Shown here piece by piece: positions 9,085 through 17,010 of a stretch of 64,000 nucleotides of DNA. The DNA lies in assembly GCA_036337945.1 (NCBI GenBank), contig JAYZDF010000043.1, positions 1 to 64,000 on the forward strand, read 5' to 3'. The position numbers were made by a program, and so were the translations under genes. How positions within the stretch are numbered: position 1 is the first letter of the stretch; the number at the start of each line of letters is the position of its first letter. The DNA is from JAYZDF01 sp036337945. Lineage in GTDB: Bacteria; Myxococcota; Kuafuiibacteriia; Kuafuiibacteriales; Kuafuiibacteriaceae. Below the pieces are notes generated by a model, which saw nothing but the letters and a program-made list of their open reading frames with translations, was not told the origin of the DNA and ran no database searches.

Positions 9085-9880
9085 AATTCACCTCGACTCG
9101 AATATTCGGGCCCTTGGGCGGAACTTCGTTTTCATAAAATGGAGGCGGACGAACAGAGCCCTCCAATAAGGAATCAAACAGCTGTCCGGCTTCACCTCGA
9201 AGCAAAGAGTTTGCTTTTGGCATTTGCTCGGCACCGAGCGGTCGCTCAAACATCGGTTGCATTGAGCTCACCCATTTCAACAAATACTTTTCTATCCCAA
9301 TGCGGTCCTGATGATTTTTTCGAGCTTCACTATCAAACAATGACCAAATCGCTAAAGAAGAGGGTCGAATCCCTAACGTCGATTCGGAAGGTCGAATAGA
9401 ATATAAATATCCGGCAGTAACATTGATTGAAGTATTGCGCTGACGCTTATCCATTACCCGAGCAGACCCCCGAATCACCGTAAGGTACAAACCTCGATCT
9501 TTTACGTATTCCGTCATGACCGTGCTCCCCGGAACAACTGAAATCTCTCCTCCCCAAACACGTAATTGGACTGGTTCTTGGTCCGCAGCTTTTTGAACAC
9601 GCAGCCAGACTCTTCCGCCACTAAGAAGAATGAAGTCTTTAGAAATACTCAGTTCACTGGAGGCCGTGGCCCGAAGAGTGATTCCCGGTGACATAAATAG
9701 TTCAATATAACCATTCTCGGAGGTTTCTATCGCATCGCCAAAGTGAATAAGCTGGCCAGACGTTGCAGTAGAAACAAGCTGATCGTTCGGTCGGAATAAA
9801 GTCGAATGACCAGAATGATGAGTCACCACGCCGGCGGGGATGGTAGTCATAGCCAGAGCAAGTAGGATCGGGGCCAACAT
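9071..9880 (-). CDS. FecR-domain protein
   Basis: A 269-residue protein with a short signal-like N-terminus (LAPILLALAMTTIPAG) and a FecR-type beta domain at about residues 30-160. Its recognisable features are LIHFGDAIETSENGYIEL, then LLSGGRVWLRVQ, VVPGSTVMTEYV and LTVIRGSARVM. Classical FecR transmits TonB-receptor signals to an ECF sigma factor, but no sigma factor or anti-sigma cytoplasmic tail is visible here. This looks like the stand-alone periplasmic FecR fold common in Myxococcota-like genomes. Its ATG overlaps the TGA of the TPR gene by one base, and its end overlaps the downstream lipoprotein by 14 bases. Confidence 0.8.
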   Translation of the reverse strand: MLAPILLALAMTTIPAGVVTHHSGHSTLFRPNDQLVSTATSGQLIHFGDAIETSENGYIELFMSPGITLRATASSELSISKDFILLSGGRVWLRVQKAADQEPVQLRVWGGEISVVPGSTVMTEYVKDRGLYLTVIRGSARVMDKRQRNTSINVTAGYLYSIRPSESTLGIRPSSLAIWSLFDSEARKNHQDRIGIEKYLLKWVSSMQPMFERPLGAEQMPKANSLLRGEAGQLFDSLLEGSVRPPPFYENEVPPKGPNIRVEVNFEGD

Positions 9881-11400
9881 CAGTATGTAACCTCCGCACC
9901 AACCGAAACAACATTATCGGTATAAGCATGACCGCTCCGGCCCGAGTTTTGTAAGAAAAAGTTTTCCAACGAGAGCCGGAGCCAAGACGTAAATTGAACC
10001 AAGAAGGAAATATCTCCGTAAAAACGGCCTTCGGTTCGAATCGCAGCAGGCCCAAGAACGCGGGCGTCTCCGACCGGTCCAAATCGCCCCAGCGCAACAC
10101 CTGCACCGGTCCGCAAAAGCAACCCGCCACTAAGGTCAGCCAGAATTCGTCCGGATAACGATACACCGGTCACATCAAATGCTTCACCTCGTGCATCTTC
10201 GCGACGAAGTGCTGCATTTAATTCGCCTGTAATATCTTTTCCTAACCAAGTGATTTCCACAAACGCACTTTGACCGACCGCATCGCGATTTTGGGAACTC
10301 ACAACGTCATCGGGAGGACTCTTGTCAATAAAGTCGGTGGCAATACCTAAGAATCCCATTTCAAGATCGAGTTGAGGTGAAATGGGTAAACGGAGACTGG
10401 GTCCTCCTTCAATTGTCGCTGCGTAGTGAACAGAGAAATTATCGGCGTAGAGATCCCTAAGGCGAAGATTTAGAGCTAACTCGGCACCTCGTGAGCGATT
10501 ACTTAGGACGAAGCTTAAGCGATTTGCCCAGCTAAGTCCGTTGATCGCGTAGTCTGCAAGTAAGGACTTGTCTGTAAAATAAGAGCGATGAAGTCCGTAC
10601 ACAGCGGTGTCATAACGAAAGTCAGAAAATACTACAGCCATGGCCGCTTCAAAGCTGTTAGAAAGTCTCACTGCGTTGCTAACGTCTGATTCTCCAGCAG
10701 CACGAAACTGGGGATTCGTCGTATAATCAAACGTGGTCCGGAGACTAAGAGCAGTATCAAACAGAACACGGCCTACACCTAGGCGTTCATTCATATCTCG
10801 AATTGCATTCGTCCAAATAATATCACTCAATCTAGAACGATACGTGGTTGCCAGTTCAGCCAAATTCTGAGCCTGGACGCGACGACCGTCAATCGCGGCT
10901 GTCGTCGCAAGAATTGTAGAAGTAATGAGTCCACGGCGGTCAGACATAGAAAGAAACCGGGCAGCTTCCATGATAGCCGAACTATCGCCGGTGGTTGCAA
11001 GCAACCAAGTCGAGGGCAACGATTCGACACCCTTCAATACTCGTCGGGCAGCAGCCTCATCACCCTGTCGTAAATGGATGACGGCTTCAACTTCATCAGC
11101 CTCTAAACTCGTGTTTCCTAGTTTTTTTGAACGTTTGAGCGCTGTCTTGGCCTCTTCATGACGCTGTAGTTGAGCAAGGCAAAGAGCGATATAGTGATGA
11201 ACGTCAGGAGAGTTTTCCTTCAAAGCTTGTGCGGCTTTGAAATAAGTAAGCGCCTGCGCATATTGTCTTTGGTTAATCGAGCGGACGCCAGAGGAAAACT
11301 CTCGGTAAAACGTCACGTGAGCGTTGGTCGCATCTGTCGTTTTTGTGACCGAACTTGTAGCCACCTGCGCCGCGAGCACTACACCAAGAACCCAATTCAT
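9880..11400 (-). CDS. Exported TPR protein with beta-rich C-terminal region, possibly an outer-membrane barrel
   Basis: A 506-residue protein with an N-terminal signal sequence (MNWVLGVVLAAQVATSS). Tetratricopeptide units occupy about residues 30-150 (YAQALTYFKAAQALKENSPD, then HEEAKTALKRSKKLG). The last 280 residues alternate polar and hydrophobic residues and end in an aromatic (VGAEVTY), as in outer-membrane barrels. The TPR part may bind partner proteins in the periplasm while the C-terminus sits in the outer membrane. Its ATG overlaps the smpB stop codon (TAATG) and its stop overlaps the FecR start, so the three genes are translationally linked. The precise function is unknown. Confidence 0.8.
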   Translation of the reverse strand: MNWVLGVVLAAQVATSSVTKTTDATNAHVTFYREFSSGVRSINQRQYAQALTYFKAAQALKENSPDVHHYIALCLAQLQRHEEAKTALKRSKKLGNTSLEADEVEAVIHLRQGDEAAARRVLKGVESLPSTWLLATTGDSSAIMEAARFLSMSDRRGLITSTILATTAAIDGRRVQAQNLAELATTYRSRLSDIIWTNAIRDMNERLGVGRVLFDTALSLRTTFDYTTNPQFRAAGESDVSNAVRLSNSFEAAMAVVFSDFRYDTAVYGLHRSYFTDKSLLADYAINGLSWANRLSFVLSNRSRGAELALNLRLRDLYADNFSVHYAATIEGGPSLRLPISPQLDLEMGFLGIATDFIDKSPPDDVVSSQNRDAVGQSAFVEITWLGKDITGELNAALRREDARGEAFDVTGVSLSGRILADLSGGLLLRTGAGVALGRFGPVGDARVLGPAAIRTEGRFYGDISFLVQFTSWLRLSLENFFLQNSGRSGHAYTDNVVSVGAEVTY

Positions 11401-11855
11401 TAGTCTTCTTGCCTACGAATATCTCTTTTCGTGTCTCGGTCTTTAATTGCGGCTCGCTTGTCATGCTGCTTTTTACCTCGACAAACACCAACTTTCATTT
11501 TTGCGCGGCCTTGCTTAAAATATACTTCTAAGGGGACCAAGGTCATTCCTTTTTGGGTCACTTGTCGATCTAATTTTTCTATTTCGGAATGTTTCAAAAG
11601 AAGTTTACGCAGACGCTTGGGTTCATGGTTATAAATAGTGCCATTTTTATATTCCGCTATGTGCAATTGATGAACAAACGCTTCACCGTTATCGATTTGA
11701 ACATAGGCATCGACCATCTGGCATTTTCCGTCTCGAAGAGACTTAACTTCAGTACCTTTGAGAACCATTCCCGCCTCGAACTCGTCAGTAACATGGTAAT
11801 CGTGTCGCGCTTTACGGTTTCGAGCTACACTATTTATTTCGCCGGTTTTGGCCAT
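11400..11855 (-). CDS. smpB: SsrA-binding protein SmpB
   Basis: A 151-residue RNA-binding protein of trans-translation. It binds tmRNA and delivers it to stalled ribosomes. Family marks are NRKARHDYHV at the N-terminus, GMVLKGTEVKSLR, HIAEYKNGTIYNHEPKRLRK and a basic C-terminal tail (KQHDKRAAIKDRDTKRDIRR). Length matches the family. No ssrA gene is seen in the window. It heads an overlapping operon with the TPR, FecR and lipoprotein genes, an unusual link between ribosome rescue and envelope proteins. Confidence 0.95.
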   Translation of the reverse strand: MAKTGEINSVARNRKARHDYHVTDEFEAGMVLKGTEVKSLRDGKCQMVDAYVQIDNGEAFVHQLHIAEYKNGTIYNHEPKRLRKLLLKHSEIEKLDRQVTQKGMTLVPLEVYFKQGRAKMKVGVCRGKKQHDKRAAIKDRDTKRDIRRQED

Positions 11856-11921
11856 TTAGGGATACCATGCCAAATCAACGAGCGTTTAGACAGCCAAAAA
11901 ACGGTGATTTCAGTAGATTTC

Positions 11922-11934
11922 GGAATATTATTCC
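11922..11934. promoter_or_regulatory. Short perfect inverted repeat before the MBL gene
   Basis: GGAATA and TATTCC flank a single T, giving a perfect 13-base dyad that ends 19 bases before the ATG at 11954, in the 98-base divergent gap with smpB. It could be an operator or chance in AT-rich sequence. Confidence 0.25.
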
Positions 11935-11953
11935 ACGAGGATAATAAGTAACT

Positions 11954-12715
11954 ATGCGGATTCGAGTTGTCGGTTCGTCAGATGCTTTCAATTCAGGAGG
12001 TCGGGCTAATTCGTGTTTTTGGCTTGAGCAGCAAGATGCTGCAACCATCATGGTAGATCTTGGTCCAACTGGACCCGGTAGTCTAAAACGACTTGGGCTT
12101 GATCCTCAACAAATTGATAGTTTCGTTTTTACACATCTTCATGGTGACCATATTGCTGGTTTTCCATTTTGGTTACTGGATGGCCTCTTTCAAAACCCAC
12201 GAGAACGATCAGTAAAGGTCATTGGCCCTCTTGGAATTGAGAGACGATTAAAACAACTGACTGAAATATTATACGGCGATATTCTTGATCGTGATGGCGC
12301 TTTTGAAATCGATTTTGAGGAGTTGTTACCGAATCAATCTGTATCCTACGGCGGCTGGAAGATAGCTGGGTTCCCAGCATCACACATGGACCCGCCCGAA
12401 CAGCCCCTATGTCTACAGATTCATTCGAAATGCGGTATAAAAGTCGGGTTTTCGGGAGATACCGAGTTTTGTGACGGTCTAATGCAAGCGGGTCACGAGA
12501 CAGATTTATTCATCGCAGAGTGCAGTGCTCTAAAGCCGCCCGCGGGCCGGCATTGTACCTGGGAAGAATGGAAGATGTATTTCGGTTCACTCACGACGAA
12601 GAAACTACTACTGACTCATCTCAACGACGGTGTAAGAAGTCTAGAGGCTGGCGAGCTCCCACTTCATGATTTTCCAATATTGTTTGCGGATGACGGAATG
12701 ACGATCTCTTTTTGA
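11954..12715 (+). CDS. MBL-fold (ribonuclease Z-like) hydrolase
   Basis: A 253-residue cytosolic metallo-beta-lactamase-fold protein. The zinc motif HLHGDHIAG (HxHxDH), the GFSGDTEF aspartate loop and late histidines (ASHMD, LLTHLND) give a complete metal site. The N-terminus MRIRVVGSSDAFNSGGRAN resembles RNase Z and PqqB/PhnP-like members. Substrate cannot be named from sequence. The gene is divergent from smpB and convergent with the epimerase gene 2 bases downstream. Confidence 0.8.
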   Translation: MRIRVVGSSDAFNSGGRANSCFWLEQQDAATIMVDLGPTGPGSLKRLGLDPQQIDSFVFTHLHGDHIAGFPFWLLDGLFQNPRERSVKVIGPLGIERRLKQLTEILYGDILDRDGAFEIDFEELLPNQSVSYGGWKIAGFPASHMDPPEQPLCLQIHSKCGIKVGFSGDTEFCDGLMQAGHETDLFIAECSALKPPAGRHCTWEEWKMYFGSLTTKKLLLTHLNDGVRSLEAGELPLHDFPILFADDGMTISF

Positions 12716-12717
12716 AC

Positions 12718-13701
12718 CTAGATCCACTTTCGTTCTTGAAAATCAGCGACCATATCGATGACGCCTTGTTGAAGATCAATTTTACCTCTGTATCCTAAAA
12801 TCTCTTCTGCTTTCTCTGGGCTAGCCATCCATGAGGGAGCCAGCGCTTCACGAACTTTGTCCATGCCGAAAGGCTGATTCTGGCCGGTGATGGCCTGAAA
12901 CCGGTCCGCACACCAACCAATCGTTCTCATCAAAGTGGGGCCGGGTCGAATGGAAAATGCTTTTTTGTTAAGAACACGGGCGATGATTTTCTGGAAAGCC
13001 AAGAAGGTATCGTCCTGCGGACCAACAAGGTGAAAGACTTCTCCAGCGGCCTCCGGCACGGTACCAGCGAGTCGAATCCCGGTAACCAGATCTTTGACAT
13101 GAATGTACGAAAAACGGCGCTCTTCTCCGCCCGGCTCACTCATAATTCCCCATTTTACAGAGCGTACGAGAGGAAGAATACTCCAAGCTGCCGGTCCATA
13201 GACTATAGGTGGTCGTACGACCACAAGTTCGATTGCGGTATCTTCAATTTTTCGAGCTTCCTCCTCGCCCCGTAATTTTGAAATTCCATACTGACTCACG
13301 GGAGCCGGTTCTTGTGATTCGAGTCGAGGAGCAGTCCGGTCCGAAGGACCGCCTGCAGCGATGCTGCTCACAAGAACTAAGCGGCTAAGCTGGGGATTAT
13401 CCGATTTGATCGCCTCGACAAGATTTTGTACACCTTGGGCATTGATGCGGTCGAAGGCTTCTTGTGATCTTGCACCAAGAGCTGCGGCGCAATGATAAAC
13501 AACCTCAACATTTGGAACCAGCAACCTAAGAGACTCGCGGTCGTGCATATCTCCGTAAACAATTTCGCAAGCTAAACCTTCAAGCAGAGAGATATCACTG
13601 GTTTTTCGGCACATCGCATAAACTTGATGGCCATGCTGGAGAAGCTCACGAACTAGCCATGAACCAACAAAGCCATTTGAACCCGTTACCAAACATTTCA
13701 T
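12718..13701 (-). CDS. NAD(P)-dependent epimerase/dehydratase (extended SDR)
   Basis: A 327-residue extended short-chain dehydrogenase. The nucleotide motif is TGSNGFVGSWL at residues 6-16, an acidic YGDMHD segment follows, and the catalytic pair is YGISK with a preceding LVSSIAAGG. It resembles the 3-beta-hydroxysteroid dehydrogenase or nucleoside-sugar epimerase group. The substrate is unknown. The ATG at 13701 is preferred to one 9 bases upstream because the first strand MKCLVTGSNG begins there. It ends 2 bases from the convergent MBL gene and is followed upstream by panC after 119 bases. Confidence 0.85.
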   Translation of the reverse strand: MKCLVTGSNGFVGSWLVRELLQHGHQVYAMCRKTSDISLLEGLACEIVYGDMHDRESLRLLVPNVEVVYHCAAALGARSQEAFDRINAQGVQNLVEAIKSDNPQLSRLVLVSSIAAGGPSDRTAPRLESQEPAPVSQYGISKLRGEEEARKIEDTAIELVVVRPPIVYGPAAWSILPLVRSVKWGIMSEPGGEERRFSYIHVKDLVTGIRLAGTVPEAAGEVFHLVGPQDDTFLAFQKIIARVLNKKAFSIRPGPTLMRTIGWCADRFQAITGQNQPFGMDKVREALAPSWMASPEKAEEILGYRGKIDLQQGVIDMVADFQERKWI

Positions 13702-13820
13702 CGTGGCCACGTGTTACATTTTTGGACTTCAAACTCCAAGTGTAATCTGATGAGTAATCCTTCAGGTCCGTCAGTCATCGTAGAGGGCACTCCTCTTAGT
13801 TTACTGTACTGACTGACAAG

Positions 13821-14666
13821 TTAGGTGGAAACAAACTCAATATTATCAATGAGTCTTGTGGTTCCTATGTGAGCAGCCACAAGCATAAGAGAGTCTTGGG
13901 TAGCCTCTTCGGTGGGAGCGAGATTTTTAGAATTTCGAAGCTCGAGATATTCAAGTCGCAGTTCAGAATTATTGATAACGTCAAGAGCAATCCGTATGAG
14001 CTTTGAGCTTTTCGTCTCGCCGCGCAAGAAGGCTTGCTTCGCTGTCTTCAAGGCCCTCGATAACGACAATGCCTGGCTTCGTTCTTCGTGGCTCAAATAA
14101 GCATTTCGTGATGATAAGGCCAGTCCATCGTGATCACGAATCAAAGGAGCGCCAACGATTTCTACATTCAGACCGAGGTCTTCAACCATGCGTCGGATCA
14201 CTGTTAGCTGCTGGTAGTCCTTTTTACCAAAAACCGCGACATCAGGGGTAACAAGATTAAGGAGCTTTAACACTACGGTCGTTACGCCATCGAAGTGACC
14301 AGGCCGATAGTCTCCACACAGTCCTTGAGTGGTCGTAGTCAGTCGGACTTGGGTTTCGAAAGTGTCTGGATATATTTGTGAGGCAGAAGGCGAGAACAAG
14401 AGGTCACAGTTCACGGATTCGAGCTTTTCAACGTCGATTTGCAACTGCCTGGGATAGCTTTCTAGGTCTTCATTGGGTCCAAACTGCTTAGGATTTACGA
14501 AAATGGAAGACACAACATAATCAGAACGCTGTAATGCAAACTCAATAAGCGAAAGATGACCTGCATGCAGGGCACCCATAGTAGGGACAAAACCGATTGT
14601 ATTCCCTCGACTTCGCTGCTCGCGAACAATTTCCCTTAATTCGGCAATCGTGGTGGTTTGTTGCAC
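13821..14666 (-). CDS. panC: Pantothenate synthetase
   Basis: A 281-residue cytosolic ligase that joins pantoate and beta-alanine with ATP. The HIGH-like motif is PTMGALHAGHLSL at about residues 28-40. FVNPKQFGPNEDLESYPR, FGKKDYQQLTVIRRMV and LALSSRNAYLS are the remaining family blocks. It begins 2 bases after the panB stop, so panB-panC form an operon for vitamin B5 synthesis. Confidence 0.95.
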   Translation of the reverse strand: MQQTTTIAELREIVREQRSRGNTIGFVPTMGALHAGHLSLIEFALQRSDYVVSSIFVNPKQFGPNEDLESYPRQLQIDVEKLESVNCDLLFSPSASQIYPDTFETQVRLTTTTQGLCGDYRPGHFDGVTTVVLKLLNLVTPDVAVFGKKDYQQLTVIRRMVEDLGLNVEIVGAPLIRDHDGLALSSRNAYLSHEERSQALSLSRALKTAKQAFLRGETKSSKLIRIALDVINNSELRLEYLELRNSKNLAPTEEATQDSLMLVAAHIGTTRLIDNIEFVST

Positions 14667-14668
14667 GG

Positions 14669-15571
14669 TTAACCCAGTTCGACGGGTACGCCATACAAAC
14701 CAATGACATCATCTTCTTCTTCAGGAGTATCAACACTGTGCGGTGTAAAGAGAGGTTCTTTTGCGTGAAAAGAGTGCGCCCTGCTAGGAAATTCACGGCT
14801 TTGTACTTCTTTTCTAAAGTTTCGCACGGCTTCAGGGATAAGCTCACCAAGGTTAAGATATTTCTTTACAAATTTGGGTTGAAAATCGGGGTTCATTCCA
14901 AGCACGTCGTAAATCACAAGAACTTGACCGTCGCAGTCTACACCCGCACCAATTCCGATAGTCGGTATATTGAGCGATTGCGTAATGACGCGAGCGAGCT
15001 CGGTAGGAATTCCTTCAAGAACCAAAGCGAAGGCACCAGCCCTTTCAAGCGCAAGTGCATCGTCAACAATTTCTTGAGCAGCTTGAGGATTCTTTCCTTG
15101 AACCTTAAAGCCACCCATTGCGTGGACCGCTTGGGGTGTAAGGCCAAGATGACCCATAACCGGTATACCTGCGTTAACCAGCTGGGCAACGGTATCAGCG
15201 ATCGCACGACCACCCTCTAATTTTACGCTTTGGGCACCACTTTCTTTGAGGATTCTGCCCGCATTTTTGAGTGCCTCAAACTTATCTCCCTGATAGGTCA
15301 TGAATGGCATATCGCACACGATATGCGCAGTTCGAGCGCCACGGGACACAGCCTTTGCGTGATAAATCATTTCGTCGAGAGTTACCGGTATGGTGTTATC
15401 GAGACCTTGAATCACCATCCCTAAAGAGTCTCCGACTAGAATCATATCGGCTCCTGCATCATCGATGAGACGAGCAAAAGTGGCGTCATAGGCTGTCAGC
15501 ATCGTGATCGGCTGACCGTCATTTTTCATTTGTTGTATCTGAACTGTCGTTCTTGGCTTCTTATTCGTCAT
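14669..15571 (-). CDS. panB: 3-methyl-2-oxobutanoate hydroxymethyltransferase
   Basis: A 300-residue TIM-barrel enzyme that makes ketopantoate from alpha-ketoisovalerate and methylene-tetrahydrofolate. Blocks are MLTAYDATFARLIDDAGAD, VGDSLGMVIQG, CDMPFMTYQ, VKLEGG, MGHLGLTPQ and IGIGAG. I chose the ATG at 15571, preceded by TGAGG at a suitable distance, over one 30 bases further upstream. The C-terminal tail of about 30 residues (Glu/Asp-rich, ending in VPVELG) is longer than in most PanB. It is followed by panC. Confidence 0.95.
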   Translation of the reverse strand: MTNKKPRTTVQIQQMKNDGQPITMLTAYDATFARLIDDAGADMILVGDSLGMVIQGLDNTIPVTLDEMIYHAKAVSRGARTAHIVCDMPFMTYQGDKFEALKNAGRILKESGAQSVKLEGGRAIADTVAQLVNAGIPVMGHLGLTPQAVHAMGGFKVQGKNPQAAQEIVDDALALERAGAFALVLEGIPTELARVITQSLNIPTIGIGAGVDCDGQVLVIYDVLGMNPDFQPKFVKKYLNLGELIPEAVRNFRKEVQSREFPSRAHSFHAKEPLFTPHSVDTPEEEDDVIGLYGVPVELG

Positions 15572-15653
15572 TTGTCTTGACCTCACTCGGTCGAAGCTCA
15601 CGGTGGAGTCTTCGCCCAGTCCTCAGTCTATTGCCTTGGATTCTCCGCGGTTT

Positions 15654-16310
15654 TTAGGGCGCAGGATTAAAGTGCTGAGTACCTCTACGCATTCGGCGAA
15701 TCTCTGACAATACGGATTCTAGGTGACTTTCATTTTGAACAATATCAATTTCATTCGTATTTATTACCAGCAAAGGCGATTTTTTATAGTGAAAAAAGTA
15801 ATCATTATAGGCAGTTACGATTTTTTCAAGATAGGCGGCTTTGATCGGTCGCTCCCAACTTTTATTTCGGGTTTTCAGCCGATTGAGGAGAACAGAAGGT
15901 CGTGCTTGCAGGTAAACAACCAGATCAGGGGTTGGTACTCGCTGATCAAGTAAACGATAAATTCGGTCGTATAGAGCCAACTCAGGCTCACTTAAATTCA
16001 CACAGGCAAAAATTCGATCCTTTTGGAAGACATAATCGCAAATCGTCGTGCGTTGAAACAGGTCTTGTTGCTTGAGTTCAAGCTGCTGTTGATAGCGGGA
16101 CAACAAGAAAAACATTTGAGTTTGGAAGGCCGTACGCCGGGGTTCTGCATAGAATTGCTGTAGAAATGGGTTTTCTTCAACCTCTTCAAAAACCTGTCTT
16201 GCCTTCACTCGTTCCGATAGAAACCGAGTTAGAGTTGTCTTTCCGACACCGATTGGACCTTCGATCGCAATAAACCTCGGCGCGTCATGTTTGTACTTCT
16301 TCGAAGCCAC
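15654..16310 (-). CDS. Deoxynucleoside kinase
   Basis: A 218-residue P-loop kinase of the dNK family that phosphorylates deoxynucleosides for salvage. The P-loop is EGPIGVGKTTL near residue 17, then FEEVEENPFL, the DYVFQKDRIFA segment in place of the DRS motif, and an arginine-rich lid RLKTRNKSWERP. The start is a GTG at 16310, and no other start exists in frame upstream. The gene lies upstream of panB with 82 bases between, an arrangement also known from other former Deltaproteobacteria. The exact nucleoside preference is not readable. Confidence 0.88.
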   Translation of the reverse strand: MASKKYKHDAPRFIAIEGPIGVGKTTLTRFLSERVKARQVFEEVEENPFLQQFYAEPRRTAFQTQMFFLLSRYQQQLELKQQDLFQRTTICDYVFQKDRIFACVNLSEPELALYDRIYRLLDQRVPTPDLVVYLQARPSVLLNRLKTRNKSWERPIKAAYLEKIVTAYNDYFFHYKKSPLLVINTNEIDIVQNESHLESVLSEIRRMRRGTQHFNPAP

Positions 16311-16432
16311 CTGGCTGTAGCTTGGTCCGGATCGAATATGGCTGCAAGTTCGAGACCCAGGAAAAAGTTTTTCTCAAAAAGGAAGACAGGGGGGCTTGAA
16401 TTTCGAGATCAGTAGGATCATATGTTGTTTCA

Positions 16433-16678
16433 GTGGAAGAACCCCGAAATACAGATGGGAGATTGGGCGCAGCACTGATTCGTGTAGCTTTGGCGTTACG
16501 CGCGGATCCCAATGCGGATTTCGAACGGGTTATTGGAAAAACAGCCCAAGATATGGAAATCGATTGCAATTTCCTGAAGCAATACGTATCGACCCGTCTA
16601 TCTACGCTCCACTCACCCGTAGCACATGCTGTTGTACAAACATCCAGTGTAAAGGGTAAGAGCACGGGTAAACACTGA
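16433..16678 (+). CDS. Small hypothetical protein (81 aa)
   Basis: An ORF with a GTG start and a middle part that looks protein-like and helical (LGAALIRVALALRADPNADF, then GKTAQDMEIDCNFLKQYV). No family is recognised. It sits in the 696-base gap between the divergent dNK gene and murA, on the murA strand. No convincing ribosome binding site is seen. An antisense ORF over the same bases has a poorer composition. It may be a real conserved small protein or chance. Confidence 0.35.
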   Translation: MEEPRNTDGRLGAALIRVALALRADPNADFERVIGKTAQDMEIDCNFLKQYVSTRLSTLHSPVAHAVVQTSSVKGKSTGKH

Positions 16679-16722
16679 TATCATGCGAGATTATAGATTT
16701 TCTCATCGAACGACGGTCGAAG

Positions 16723-17010
16723 ATGGGGAACGGAGCCCTGTGCCCCGTCCACGGTCAAAAGTTGCTTCCAGAATACCCAGAAAAGGTAGCCCCTACCAAG
16801 CTCGGTTTAGTCTGCGGCTATCGCAACTACGACGGCGTAGACGATGGCTATGCCCCGTTCATTCGCCGACGCAACTCGGTCATAAACAAATTTAGAAAGC
16901 TAGAAGATGAAGAGCAGGACAGATTGTCAGTGGAAGTTTTGGACAGCTGTCGCGTGTTTAACCAACGCCGCCTTAATCAAAAAAGGGGCGAAGATGGAGT
17001 TAGGTCATGA
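16723..17010 (+). CDS. Small hypothetical protein overlapping the murA start (95 aa)
   Basis: An ORF whose TGA overlaps the murA ATG as ATGA, which argues for translational coupling. The product has CPVHGQKLLPEYPEK near the N-terminus, one more Cys in GLVCGYRNYDGVDDGY, and a charged helical C-terminal half (NKFRKLEDEEQDRLSVEVL). No family is recognised. A two-Cys or Cys-His metal site is possible. Its place directly before murA hints at a link to cell-envelope synthesis, but this is inference. Confidence 0.5.
   Translation: MGNGALCPVHGQKLLPEYPEKVAPTKLGLVCGYRNYDGVDDGYAPFIRRRNSVINKFRKLEDEEQDRLSVEVLDSCRVFNQRRLNQKRGEDGVRS

Noticed and set aside
16285..16665. Minus-strand ORF upstream of dNK, considered as folK because folK-dNK-panB order is common
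   Set aside because: None of the folK motifs are present. Similarity of a short stretch (DLEIQAP) is chance, and the plus-strand frame is more protein-like.
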